35,232 bases of DNA from an uncultured bacterium (GTDB lineage: Bacteria; Patescibacteriota; Microgenomatia; UBA1400; UBA12108): NCBI GenBank assembly GCA_903945195.1, contig CAJAUT010000005.1:1-35232 (forward strand). The letters are read 5' to 3'. Every line of letters begins with the position of its first letter. The stretch's first letter is position 1. Below the pieces are notes generated by a model that was not told where the DNA came from, made no database searches, and saw only the letters and a program-made list of their open reading frames with translations. This document shows, piece after piece, positions 14,521 through 21,561 of this stretch. The translations under genes and the position numbers were made by a program.

Positions 14521-15603
14521 ATGAACGTAAAAAAGGTGGCACTTGGACTGTCTGGTGGGGTAGATTCTAGTGTGGCGGCAGCACTGCTAATAGAGCTAGG
14601 CTATGAGGTCACGGGAATTTATCTAGAGTGTTACAACGAACCTGGATGTAGAACAGACCAAGACAAAAAGGATGCGCTACAAGTAGCGCTAAAGCTGGGC
14701 ATCAAGTTTGAGGTCTTAGATTTTCGCAAAGAGTACAAAGAGAAAGTGGTTGAGTATTTTTATAGTGAATACAAAGCAGGACGTACTCCAAATCCAGACG
14801 TGATGTGTAATAGAGAGATAAAGTTTGGGATTTTTTATGACTGGGCTATGCAAAAAGGATTTGATTATGTGGCGACGGGTCATTACTGTCGGATAACAAA
14901 GGACGGACCTTTGTTTTTGCAGAGGGCGAAGGATGAGAGTAAAGATCAGAGCTATTTTTTGTGGCAGATACCAAGTGACCATTTGAGTCACATAATTTTC
15001 CCTCTTGGAGAGATGTTAAAGAGTGAGGTGCGGACTAAAGCCAAAGAACTGGGGCTACTTACCGCAACCAAACCAGATTCGATGGGGATATGTTTTATCG
15101 GGGACATCGACGTAAGTAAACTACTTAAAGACAGGTTGGGGGAGGAAGAGGGAGATGTAGTCATGTATCCTTCAAGGCCTGGCCTTGAAGGCCAAGGCCA
15201 GGCCTTAACGGGAACTAAAATAGGGACTCACAAAGGATTGTGGTTTTATACGATAGGCCAGCGAGGTGGATTTGATATGGATCATAAGAGTCAAAAATCA
15301 GACATGAGCCCGCTTTATGTGATAGACAAAAATATCGAAAAGAATGAGCTAGTGGTGGGGCAGCGCAAAGAAACGATGAAAGAATCTTTTAAGATTTTAG
15401 ATAAAAACCTAAATTTTGAAGATAAAGTGTGGGCAAGGATACGAAATCTAGGGGAACTTGTAGAAGTTGAAGGCTTATCAAGTTCATCAAGTGGAAAGGT
15501 AGAAGTAAAGTTGAAAGAAAAGATCTTTGGTGTAGCAGAGGGGCAGAGCTGCGTGTTTTACAATGAAGCGCAAGTACTTGTAGCGGGATCGATAATAGTA
15601 TAG
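14521..15603 (+). CDS. mnmA: tRNA-specific 2-thiouridylase MnmA
   Basis: MnmA thiolates U34 of Lys, Glu and Gln tRNAs using ATP and a sulphur relay. The 360-residue protein shows the PP-loop SGGVDSS near residue 10, TPNPDVMCN with a catalytic Cys, ATGHYCRI, and DSMGICFIGD with the second catalytic Cys, then GLWFYTIGQRGG and a C-terminal beta-barrel. Between DVVMYPSRP and the conserved TGTKIGTHKG there are about 12 extra residues (GLEGQGQAL) coded by a GC-rich palindrome (15174-15206). TAAAAT (14507-14512) is 8 nt before the ATG and no Shine-Dalgarno is present, so the message is probably leaderless. Confidence 0.95.
   Translation: MNVKKVALGLSGGVDSSVAAALLIELGYEVTGIYLECYNEPGCRTDQDKKDALQVALKLGIKFEVLDFRKEYKEKVVEYFYSEYKAGRTPNPDVMCNREIKFGIFYDWAMQKGFDYVATGHYCRITKDGPLFLQRAKDESKDQSYFLWQIPSDHLSHIIFPLGEMLKSEVRTKAKELGLLTATKPDSMGICFIGDIDVSKLLKDRLGEEEGDVVMYPSRPGLEGQGQALTGTKIGTHKGLWFYTIGQRGGFDMDHKSQKSDMSPLYVIDKNIEKNELVVGQRKETMKESFKILDKNLNFEDKVWARIRNLGELVEVEGLSSSSSGKVEVKLKEKIFGVAEGQSCVFYNEAQVLVAGSIIV
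15174..15206. repeat. GC-rich perfect inverted repeat inside mnmA
   Basis: Arms AAGGCCTGGCCTT (15174-15186) and AAGGCCAGGCCTT (15194-15206) pair completely around a 7-nt spacer; both are built of AAGGCC/GGCCTT units. The segment adds residues to a surface loop of MnmA just before a conserved block. Its base composition differs sharply from the surrounding gene, as expected for an inserted palindromic element. Confidence 0.8.
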
Positions 15604-15641
15604 AGTTGATCCATAGAGATATATTTATGATGGAGGCATCT

Positions 15642-15845
15642 ATGGCACGCAAAATCGCAGCAAAAAGGAAAGCAGGAATCGCAAAACCAGCTATTATGAA
15701 GAATCAATTTTTTGGGATGCTGATCCTAGCGGTCGGAATAGGGGCTCTCATTGTCATGGTGCGTTACTTTATCATCTCGCTTTACGTACCAACTAGTGTT
15801 TATTTGATCCAGCCAACTGATCTGATTCCTGGCATGACCAAGTAA
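15642..15845 (+). CDS. small single-pass membrane protein, unknown
   Basis: The 67-residue protein has a very basic N-terminus (MARKIAAKRKAGIAK), one membrane helix (about residues 20-43, FFGMLILAVGIGALIVMVRYF) and a short outer tail ending in LIPGMTK. The ATG at 15642 is chosen over earlier in-frame ATGs because GGAGG lies just before it at the right distance. The positive-inside rule places the N-terminus in the cytoplasm. No family is recognised. The next gene has its own promoter overlapping this stop codon. Confidence 0.55.
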   Translation: MARKIAAKRKAGIAKPAIMKNQFFGMLILAVGIGALIVMVRYFIISLYVPTSVYLIQPTDLIPGMTK

Positions 15846-15874
15846 TTGTCAGATCCTGCTCTGCCTGGTACAAT
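15846..15874 (+). promoter_or_regulatory. promoter of the S1-domain gene
   Basis: TTGTCA (15846-15851) and TACAAT (15869-15874) are separated by exactly 17 bp. Transcription would start near 15881 and give a leader of about 70 nt before the start codon, with AAGGAAGG placed rather far (13 nt) upstream of the ATG. Confidence 0.7.
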
Positions 15875-15949
15875 ACCTTCATCTTGATCTTTGCTTCACA
15901 CGAGTAAAATCGGTGCACTTGCTAGATTCAAGGAAGGATAAAAATTTAT

Positions 15950-17086
15950 ATGGCAACTAAAGTAAAAAGTGAGAAAGTTCCCGCTTCGCCAAAGAAGGCT
16001 ACGCAAGGACAGGTAAAAGAGCCCACAACTATGGAGGAGCTACTTGCTACTTCTGGTTATACTCTCTCAGTTCCTAAAAAAGGCGAGACCCTAAAAGGTC
16101 TAGTAACTGCAGTCACCCGCAAGATGGTGATGGTAGACATTAGTGCAAAAACAGAGGGAATTGTGGCTGATCGTGAATATGATTTTGCTAAAGAATTTAT
16201 TGAAACAATCAAGGTAGGTGACGAGATCGATGTCTACGTCGCATCTGATGAAAATGAAAGAGGACAAATCCTACTATCACTTAAACGAGCCATGTTTGAC
16301 AAGCTCTGGACCATGCTTGATGACTACCTAAAGAACGAAAAAGAAGTGGTTGTAAAGACTGTCGAACTAAATCGTGGTGGCATGATTGTCAGATGGCAAG
16401 GCCTACGTGGATTTATCCCATCCTCTCAATTTGGCTCCACTTATGCAGGCAATCTACAAGGACTCGTAGGCAAAGATATCTCTGTCAAACCAATTGAAGT
16501 AGATAGAGAGAAAAACCGCTTGATCTTCTCTGAGAAGCACGTCTCTGAAGCAGCTGTGATGGAACAGAGAGAGTCAGCTCTTAAAGCTGTAAAAGTAGGT
16601 AACACATTCTCAGGATCAGTGACCGGCGTACTATCTTTTGGAGCATTTGTAGCAGTGGTAGTAGGTGGGATCACAGTCGAGGGGCTAGTACACATCTCTG
16701 AAATCTCCTGGGAAAAAGTGGATGATATCCACAAATATCTTAAAGTAGGGGACAAAGTAGAAGTCAAAGTACTAGGTGTAGAAGAAGGTACAGGCAAGCT
16801 AAATCTATCTATGAAACAACTACAGGCTGACCCATGGTCACTAGTTGCTGAGAAATATGCAGCTGGTACAACTGTCAAAGGCACAGTCTCCAGAAGCGCT
16901 CCATTTGGAGTGTTTGTAAACTTTGAGCCTGGCGTAGACGGACTCATTCACGTATCTAGAATTGGCTCTTTTGGTGAACTAACACCTGGTGAGCAAATCG
17001 AAGTACTTGTGGAAAATGTCGATCCAGAACACAGACGTATGTCACTTGGACCAGTTCTTAAAGAAGTACCAGTTGGATACAAATAA
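15950..17086 (+). CDS. rpsA: ribosomal protein S1-like, four S1 domains
   Basis: The 378-residue protein consists of a short basic N-terminus and four S1 RNA-binding repeats, at roughly residues 42-112, 128-195, 213-285 and 300-367. The third is the most typical (SGSVTGVLSFGAFVAV, EGLVHISEISW, KVGDKVEVKVL, KLNLSMKQ). Bacterial S1 helps the 30S subunit bind messages; four repeats match the shorter form outside Proteobacteria, which have six. In a window with both leaderless and Shine-Dalgarno-led genes, S1 may help initiation. Its N-terminal segment VPASPKKATQ is coded by a GCTTCGCC...GGCTACGC sequence resembling the palindrome at 21138-21163. It has its own promoter, and a small gene follows. 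Confidence 0.9.
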   Translation: MATKVKSEKVPASPKKATQGQVKEPTTMEELLATSGYTLSVPKKGETLKGLVTAVTRKMVMVDISAKTEGIVADREYDFAKEFIETIKVGDEIDVYVASDENERGQILLSLKRAMFDKLWTMLDDYLKNEKEVVVKTVELNRGGMIVRWQGLRGFIPSSQFGSTYAGNLQGLVGKDISVKPIEVDREKNRLIFSEKHVSEAAVMEQRESALKAVKVGNTFSGSVTGVLSFGAFVAVVVGGITVEGLVHISEISWEKVDDIHKYLKVGDKVEVKVLGVEEGTGKLNLSMKQLQADPWSLVAEKYAAGTTVKGTVSRSAPFGVFVNFEPGVDGLIHVSRIGSFGELTPGEQIEVLVENVDPEHRRMSLGPVLKEVPVGYK

Positions 17087-17117
17087 GCGTACAGCTTACG
17101 GCTTACAGCCAACAGCT
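17087..17117. repeat. short repeat related to the insert in prs
   Basis: The sequence between the S1 stop and the next ribosome binding site is built from GCGTACAGC, TTACGG and CTTACAGCC units. The same units recur, with their reverse complements, in the non-conserved insert of the PRPP synthetase gene (24103-24165). It is probably one member of a small dispersed repeat family. Confidence 0.5.
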
Positions 17118-17129
17118 AAAGGAGACAAA

Positions 17130-17273
17130 ATGAGCAAAACAAAAATGATAGTAAAGGACGACCAGATTCTCGTAGATCTACAATGGATCTTTGAAGAGAT
17201 CCGTAGTGCAAATGGTGACTGGAAGGCTGTAGAAGAACAGCTTAAAGGTCTACTGAGTGCTGTAGAAGAGTAA
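17130..17273 (+). CDS. 47-residue protein, unknown
   Basis: A short acidic protein starting MSKTKMIVKDDQILVDLQWI and ending in LLSAVEE. AAAGGAG at 8 nt before ATG 17130 defines this start; the longer open frame reaching into the S1 gene is not used. It looks helical and soluble. It lies between the S1 gene and the carbonic-anhydrase-like gene, 4 nt before the latter, so it may be co-translated with it. No family is recognised. Confidence 0.6.
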   Translation: MSKTKMIVKDDQILVDLQWIFEEIRSANGDWKAVEEQLKGLLSAVEE

Positions 17274-17277
17274 AGTT

Positions 17278-18219
17278 ATGAAAGTAGCATGTTTACCAAA
17301 TCCTCGTAAAACCTATACACAGGAAGAGATTGCATCGTACCTGAAGCAGAAGGGGATCGTGAGATGGGTGAAACTAGGAGATATATTTAGCCAGGAATAT
17401 GATGCTTGTGTTGATGGGCGTGAGACCAATCCAGTGGTAGGAAACCCTGGAGGTGATGTATCTCGTCTAGCTGAGGCTGTGATCGCGGTAGGAGCTGTGG
17501 CCGGGAGACATTTTAACCCTGGTGAAATACTTAAAGTGTTTGATTGGTATCTGTCTCATATGGGTAGGTTTTATATGCATACTGATGAGCATGCTATGCA
17601 TCACTTAGCAGAATTTTTAAATGAAGGATATGGTGTCAAAAGAATGGGTGGCAAGAAATTCCATACAGCCCAAGAAATGTACAACTTTGTGACCAATCCT
17701 GACCCAAGACTCCAAGTATTTCTATCTCGCTACCTACTAGATCCTAGATTTGTAGGGTGTGGGCACATGAAGCTGATGATGACCAAGCCAGCTCAATACG
17801 GCATGTCGGAGAAAGTACTACGCTCACTGTCTGTGGCCTTTTTTGATACCATGTGGAATGTGCCAGAGAGAGCAGGACAACTGGCTTATCCAATGCTACC
17901 AGGTGACCACAAAGAGGGAGCTGTCGTATCTATAGTCATACCAAAAGAAGAGTTGACTGATAAAACTATGATCCCGATGGTGGCGCCAACCGACGGGAAG
18001 GTCTCTGTATTTGTGAATCATCCTCAAGTGGTGCAATATCTCAATAAAAAAGTAGCATATCTGCTAGCTCGCGACGGGAAGAACATCATAAAAGATCTAG
18101 ATGTGGATCCAGAAGCGGTGATGACCCATATGGAGCAGCTGCAAAATGAGGGTGTTAGACAGACTGTCTCTGCACTGGCCTGGGGACTACCCGTATATAC
18201 TTTTGAACTGGGACAGTAA
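17278..18219 (+). CDS. carbonic-anhydrase-like metalloprotein, unproven
   Basis: The 313-residue soluble protein is not certain in function. Near the N-terminus it has ACVDGRETNPVVGNPGGD, then GRFYMHTDEHAMHHL and FVGCGHMKLMM. A Cys-x-Asp-Gly-Arg block with a following PGGD, a His-rich segment and a Cys-Gly-His block resemble the metal-binding layout of beta/zeta-type carbonic anhydrases (the cadmium/zinc type found in diatoms), where a Cys, a His and a Cys hold the metal. If so, it would interconvert CO2 and bicarbonate. The C-terminal 120 residues (from about 195) do not match that idea and may be a separate domain. It follows the 47-residue gene by 4 nt with only a weak ribosome binding site. 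Confidence 0.5.
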   Translation: MKVACLPNPRKTYTQEEIASYLKQKGIVRWVKLGDIFSQEYDACVDGRETNPVVGNPGGDVSRLAEAVIAVGAVAGRHFNPGEILKVFDWYLSHMGRFYMHTDEHAMHHLAEFLNEGYGVKRMGGKKFHTAQEMYNFVTNPDPRLQVFLSRYLLDPRFVGCGHMKLMMTKPAQYGMSEKVLRSLSVAFFDTMWNVPERAGQLAYPMLPGDHKEGAVVSIVIPKEELTDKTMIPMVAPTDGKVSVFVNHPQVVQYLNKKVAYLLARDGKNIIKDLDVDPEAVMTHMEQLQNEGVRQTVSALAWGLPVYTFELGQ

Positions 18220-18227
18220 GTTTTTCC

Positions 18228-18256
18228 TTGTCAGATCTGTTTTTGTGAAGTATAAT
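18228..18256 (+). promoter_or_regulatory. promoter of the 51-residue gene
   Basis: TTGTCA (18228-18233) and TATAAT (18251-18256) with 17 bp between them, about 20 nt upstream of an AGAGGA ribosome binding site. This is one of the best promoter matches in the window. Confidence 0.75.
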
Positions 18257-18283
18257 CCTATAATAATATATAGAGGAATAAAT

Positions 18284-18439
18284 ATGACTAATCAAGAAAA
18301 ACCAAGGTTTTTATCAAGAGAGTGGTTTGGTGTTGTAATCGCTGCAGTGATAGGAAATATCAAAGCTAACTTGGAAAATCCTGTTTCCGCAATGAACTCT
18401 AAAGAATTTGTAGATGCGATGAAACCTAAGAATAAATAA
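18284..18439 (+). CDS. 51-residue protein, unknown
   Basis: A short protein starting MTNQEKPRFLSREWFGVVIAA with a weakly hydrophobic or amphipathic stretch (WFGVVIAAVIGNI) and a basic tail. Its own near-consensus promoter and AGAGGA at 8 nt before ATG 18284 argue strongly that it is expressed. No homologue is recognised. It stands alone; the next gene has a separate promoter. Confidence 0.6.
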   Translation: MTNQEKPRFLSREWFGVVIAAVIGNIKANLENPVSAMNSKEFVDAMKPKNK

Positions 18440-18448
18440 ATTCCCATC

Positions 18449-18478
18449 TTGACTAAATTTGCCCTTTAGACTTATAAT
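18449..18478 (+). promoter_or_regulatory. promoter of the 281-residue orphan
   Basis: TTGACT (18449-18454) and TATAAT (18473-18478) are 18 bp apart. The leader is about 27 nt and contains GTAGGGG before the ATG. Confidence 0.7.
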
Positions 18479-18511
18479 TCGGGAGTTATATACGTAGGGG
18501 ATAAGTATATT

Positions 18512-19357
18512 ATGGCAATGAAACCTGAAAGCAAAAATTTTTTACAACCTATAGATCTGTTGAAGTGGGGTGGATATGTGGTTGGAGCTGTGGGAACTTT
18601 GTCTTTACTTAGTCATTTGGGAGTAGATGATGCTGTTCACCATGTCGCTGACTCTGTTGGTGATTTGGGAAAGCTTGTAGAAAATAATCAGCCAGTAAAT
18701 AACGAGCTACTCAAAAAAAGCGTAATGGGCGCCGCCTTTATCTTTGGTTGTGCTGAAAGTCTTGTAGGGACTGCTGCAACTGTTGTTAAGTTGAACAAAT
18801 CAAGTCATCCACCAAGACTATCTGGAAACCATGGCTATGAGATAGCTGAAGATGGTGTGCGAGTTCAAGATAGTGAATGTGGCGATGGTAGGATCTCTGC
18901 TTTAAAACAAATGCTGATAGAACTAGGTGCGGGTGGTTTGATGCAGGGTATCCAACTAGAAAATATGTTAATTGCAACTGGTGCCGATAAACTAGGTGAA
19001 GTGGTTGGGGATAATATTGTTACAGATATGTTGACTGGATATTATATGGGTAGGAACTTGCCTCCCGCACTTGCATCAACAATGGTTCATGCTTATCGTA
19101 GCTTAAAAAACTGGGCAGAGCCTGCAACTAGAGAGCATGATCATAGTCATAACCTAAAGTGTGGAATGACTGCTGCTGCAAGCTGGTGGAAGTTTAATCA
19201 GAAATTTTCAGATGCTCCAGCTGAAGTATTAGATACTAGAAATAATATAAGTCAGGTATTTGCTCTCCTTGTTTTGGCTTTGGAACAATCTTTATTTGTC
19301 CCCATGAGTGGTTTTAAACATATAAGATATATGGGCGAACAAACTAAATTAGATTAA
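18512..19357 (+). CDS. 281-residue protein with N-terminal hydrophobic helices, unknown
   Basis: The protein has two hydrophobic segments near the N-terminus (about residues 19-36 and 70-90) and a mostly polar remainder. Small motifs stand out: SECGDGRISALKQ in the middle and REHDHSHNLKCG near residue 212, which together hold Cys, Asp and several His that could bind a metal. I recognise no family and propose no reaction. It has its own promoter (18449-18478) and a good ribosome binding site, and is followed by radA with separate start signals. Confidence 0.6.
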   Translation: MAMKPESKNFLQPIDLLKWGGYVVGAVGTLSLLSHLGVDDAVHHVADSVGDLGKLVENNQPVNNELLKKSVMGAAFIFGCAESLVGTAATVVKLNKSSHPPRLSGNHGYEIAEDGVRVQDSECGDGRISALKQMLIELGAGGLMQGIQLENMLIATGADKLGEVVGDNIVTDMLTGYYMGRNLPPALASTMVHAYRSLKNWAEPATREHDHSHNLKCGMTAAASWWKFNQKFSDAPAEVLDTRNNISQVFALLVLALEQSLFVPMSGFKHIRYMGEQTKLD

Positions 19358-19396
19358 TAGAACTAGAGAGTAATTTTAGAGTGTTAAAATGGTTTC

Positions 19397-20725
19397 ATGG
19401 GAAAGTCGTCTGTAGTGTATGAGTGTAACAATTGTGGATCTCAGAGTGCTAAATGGGCGGGGCAGTGTAGCGAGTGTGGGAAATGGAATACGCTGACAGA
19501 GAGCGTGCAAATGAGAAGTGAAAAGGGGAAAGTGAGAAGTGGTGGTATGGTGGCAAAACTTCAGAAACTAGATGAGATAGAGACAAGTGCAGTGACTAGG
19601 AGACAGACTGGGATAGGGGAGCTAGATAGAGTGCTTGGAGGAGGAATAGTACCTGGAGAAGTGATCCTCATGATAGGCGAGCCTGGGATAGGGAAGTCCA
19701 CGATACTCACACAGCTGGCTCTGAAAATGGGGAAGGTAGCATATATTTGTGGTGAAGAAAGTCCTGGGCAAGTGAAGATCCGGGTAGGTAGGCTGCAAGG
19801 AACACGCGGGCGGACACAGGGATCCGCCCCTACAGTCGTTGACTTGCAAATGCTGGCGGAGACTGATGTGGATATGATAATTGCCAGTATAGATAAATTG
19901 GATTTGGATCTTGTGATCATAGACTCGGTACAAACGCTTTATTCATCTGAACTGCCAGGTCTTGCTGGATCGATCTCACAAATACGTGAATGCACAGCTA
20001 GGCTAATAAATTATGCCAAGAGCCATAATGTGCCGGTAATTCTCGTGGGACACGTAACTAAAGACGGGGAGATGGCTGGTCCTAAAGTACTAGAGCACAT
20101 GGTGGATGCGGTGCTTGAGCTAACAGGGGATAGATACTACGATCTACGCTTACTGCGGACACAGAAAAATAGATTTGGGGCAACTGACGAAGTGGGAGTA
20201 TTTCAGATGGTCGAGTCGGGACTGATAGAGGTCGCAAATCCGAGCAAGTTTTTCCTGGCTGAGCGAGAAGAAGGGGCGATAGGGTCTAGCATATGCGTGA
20301 TCATGGAAGGTACGAGACCAGTGTTAATTGAAGTGCAGGCGCTGGTTGTCGAGTCTGAGCTGCCAGTGCCCCGTAGAGTGTCTCAGGGAGTAGATGTGCG
20401 GCGTGTCATGATCCTACTTGGAGTACTACAAAAATACGCGCGACTACCCATCGGAAACAAGGATGTGTTTATCAAAGTGACTGGTGGGTTGAACGTAAAA
20501 GAGCCGGCGATAGACCTAGCCATATGTCTAGCTGTTGCTAGCTCGACACTGGGGAAAGCGCTGCCGAAAAATAGCGTGGCGGTAGGGGAGGTGGGACTCC
20601 TAGGAGAGATAAGATCTGTGTCGTGGGGAGAGAAGAGAGTGAAGGAGGCAAGTAAGCTAGGTTATACGAAGATTTTTTCGAGAGAGAGTAATAAGAGGGT
20701 GAGTGAGATTGTGAAAGGGTTGTGA
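19397..20725 (+). CDS. radA: DNA repair protein RadA
   Basis: RadA is a RecA-like ATPase that drives branch migration during recombinational repair. The 442-residue protein has the N-terminal zinc finger (Cys10, Cys13, Cys24, Cys27), the Walker A motif GEPGIGKST, the RadA signature KNRFG in LRTQKNRFGATDEVG, and a Lon-protease-like C-terminal domain (GGLNVKEPAIDLAICLAVASS). It carries extra residues GTRGRTQGSAPTVV before LQMLAET, coded by a palindrome. TAAAAT (19385-19390) lies 6 nt before the ATG, so the message is likely leaderless. A weak hairpin (GAGATTGT/ACAATCTC, 20705-20732) overlaps its end, and the long non-coding region follows. Confidence 0.95.
   Translation: MGKSSVVYECNNCGSQSAKWAGQCSECGKWNTLTESVQMRSEKGKVRSGGMVAKLQKLDEIETSAVTRRQTGIGELDRVLGGGIVPGEVILMIGEPGIGKSTILTQLALKMGKVAYICGEESPGQVKIRVGRLQGTRGRTQGSAPTVVDLQMLAETDVDMIIASIDKLDLDLVIIDSVQTLYSSELPGLAGSISQIRECTARLINYAKSHNVPVILVGHVTKDGEMAGPKVLEHMVDAVLELTGDRYYDLRLLRTQKNRFGATDEVGVFQMVESGLIEVANPSKFFLAEREEGAIGSSICVIMEGTRPVLIEVQALVVESELPVPRRVSQGVDVRRVMILLGVLQKYARLPIGNKDVFIKVTGGLNVKEPAIDLAICLAVASSTLGKALPKNSVAVGEVGLLGEIRSVSWGEKRVKEASKLGYTKIFSRESNKRVSEIVKGL
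19808..19829. repeat. inverted repeat inside radA
   Basis: Arms GGGCGGA (19808-19814) and TCCGCCC (19823-19829) enclose an 8-nt loop, followed by CCTAC. Hairpins of this composition (GGGCGGA...TCCGCCCCTAC) occur as dispersed palindromes in various bacteria. It adds about a dozen residues to RadA between the Walker A region and LQMLAET, in frame. Confidence 0.65.
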
Positions 20726-20732
20726 CAATCTC

Positions 20733-20847
20733 GTGATCTGTACGATCTCAAACGCAAAAGCGGTCTATCTCCGCTTGGTAGCGGAGCGACCTATTACTCG
20801 GCCTGCCCGGCCTACGTAGATTTTGCAACTTGAGACGTACAAATCAC
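20733..20847. ncRNA. candidate structured RNA (115 nt, closed by a long stem)
   Basis: The ends GTGATCTGTACGATCTCAA (20733-20751) and TTGAGACGTACAAATCAC (20830-20847) are complementary over about 18 bp, with one bulge and one wobble or mismatch. Inside lies a second hairpin, GGTC-CTCCGCT-TGGT-AGCGGAG-GACC (20762-20791), and a GGCC...GGCC segment (20800-20812). A long closing stem with a branched interior is the shape of a small non-coding RNA. Strand is not settled, and no promoter or terminator is obvious. It could also be a DNA palindrome of a mobile element. Confidence 0.45.
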
Positions 20848-20902
20848 TACACGTTATTCTTCTTTAAAGGCTCGACCCTACGCTGCGCAAAAACAATCTG
20901 GA
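20847..20902. repeat. dispersed 56-nt repeat, copy 1
   Basis: About 48 of 56 positions are identical by eye to 30201-30256. The best-conserved block is TTCTTTAAAGG followed by TCGACCCT and ends in AAAAACAATCTGGA. Both copies are intergenic and end before a gene in the same orientation. It is not part of any coding frame I can support. Confidence 0.65.
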
Positions 20903-20938
20903 ATAGACGATTATATTTAATAACTTAAAAAAAGTGAG

Positions 20939-20947
20939 TTATCCACA
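20939..20947 (+). promoter_or_regulatory. single DnaA-box-like sequence
   Basis: TTATCCACA matches the consensus DnaA box exactly and is followed by an A/T-rich stretch. Only this one copy was found nearby, so by itself it does not make an origin. Confidence 0.3.
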
Positions 20948-21137
20948 GTGGTGAAAAATGAGTGAAATCCAGATCTAAAAATTATATGGGATATGGGGAT
21001 ATGTAGAGTGATAAAAGTTATAGGTTGACTATTAATACCAGAGGTGATATATTTCCCGGTACTATCAAACTAATTTCGAGTTTCACGAAAATAGCTGCCA
21101 GATAGAAAACTTTAACAAGAGAATAAATTGATACGAC

Positions 21138-21290
21138 CCCCTACGCCAAAGGCTTCGGAGGGGCTGTCTGGACAGTAAAAACTGTCTAGACACGAAAAGA
21201 GCATTCCTACCGCTGAATCTCCATTTGACCGGGTTCACGTGTAGCAATGCTCTTATTCAAAACGAAATGTGATTGTTTCAATAATCACAT
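21138..21290. other. cluster of four consecutive hairpins
   Basis: In order: CCCCT/AGGGG with inner GCC-AAA-GGC (21138-21163); TGTCTGGACAGT / ACTGTCTAGACA with an AAAA loop (21165-21192); AAGAGCATT + CTAC / GTAG + AATGCTCTT (21197-21254); ATGTGATT / AATCACAT (21267-21290). Four stems in 150 nt with almost no spacing is far beyond chance and suggests a folded RNA. Confidence 0.6.
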
Positions 21291-21341
21291 AAGCGTACTT
21301 GAACTTTAACACTAGGTAATACAAGCGTCAAGCTACATTTT

Positions 21342-21378
21342 GTGTGTAAGAGTATATCTAACACACTACCAGTAGTGT
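21342..21378. other. two overlapping, mutually exclusive hairpins
   Basis: GTGTGT (21342-21347) can pair with ACACAC (21361-21366), but ACACTAC (21363-21369) can instead pair with GTAGTGT (21372-21378). The shared bases force a choice, a layout typical of switches. Confidence 0.4.
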
Positions 21379-21426
21379 TTGATCCTATAACGTCTTGATA
21401 TACAAGATAGCGAAAAACATGTAGTT

Positions 21427-21561
21427 AGAATGGAAGGGCATGTGAGATAGGGCAGGCTCATAGCCCTTCCATTCTGAATATATGTGAGACCCCATAGGGC
21501 ACCTGCCCGCAATGCTTTCGCATAAGCGATGCAGGCGGGGGCTCATAGCCCTTCCATTCTG
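21427..21561 (+). promoter_or_regulatory. candidate pyrE leader: one 5' arm, two competing 3' arms
   Basis: AGAATGGAAGGGC (21427-21439) is perfectly complementary to GCCCTTCCATTCT, which occurs twice, at 21463-21475 and 21548-21560. These are part of a 22-nt exact direct repeat starting GGCTCATAGCCC (21455-21476 and 21540-21561). The second unit holds an extra hairpin (CCTGCCCGCA...TGCAGGCGGG, about 21502-21540). The pyrE start codon follows 33 nt after the second arm. An alternative-pairing leader is possible. No strong T-run follows, so a simple terminator is not supported. Confidence 0.45.

Noticed and set aside
20861-20890. A tRNA suggested by GGCTCGACCCT, and GGTTCGACCCT in the second copy, resembling a T-arm
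   Set aside because: No flanking stem pairs, and no anticodon or D arm lies nearby; it is part of a dispersed repeat.
20939-20947. Replication origin
   Set aside because: Only one DnaA box, no dnaA or dnaN nearby, and genes on both sides run the same way.
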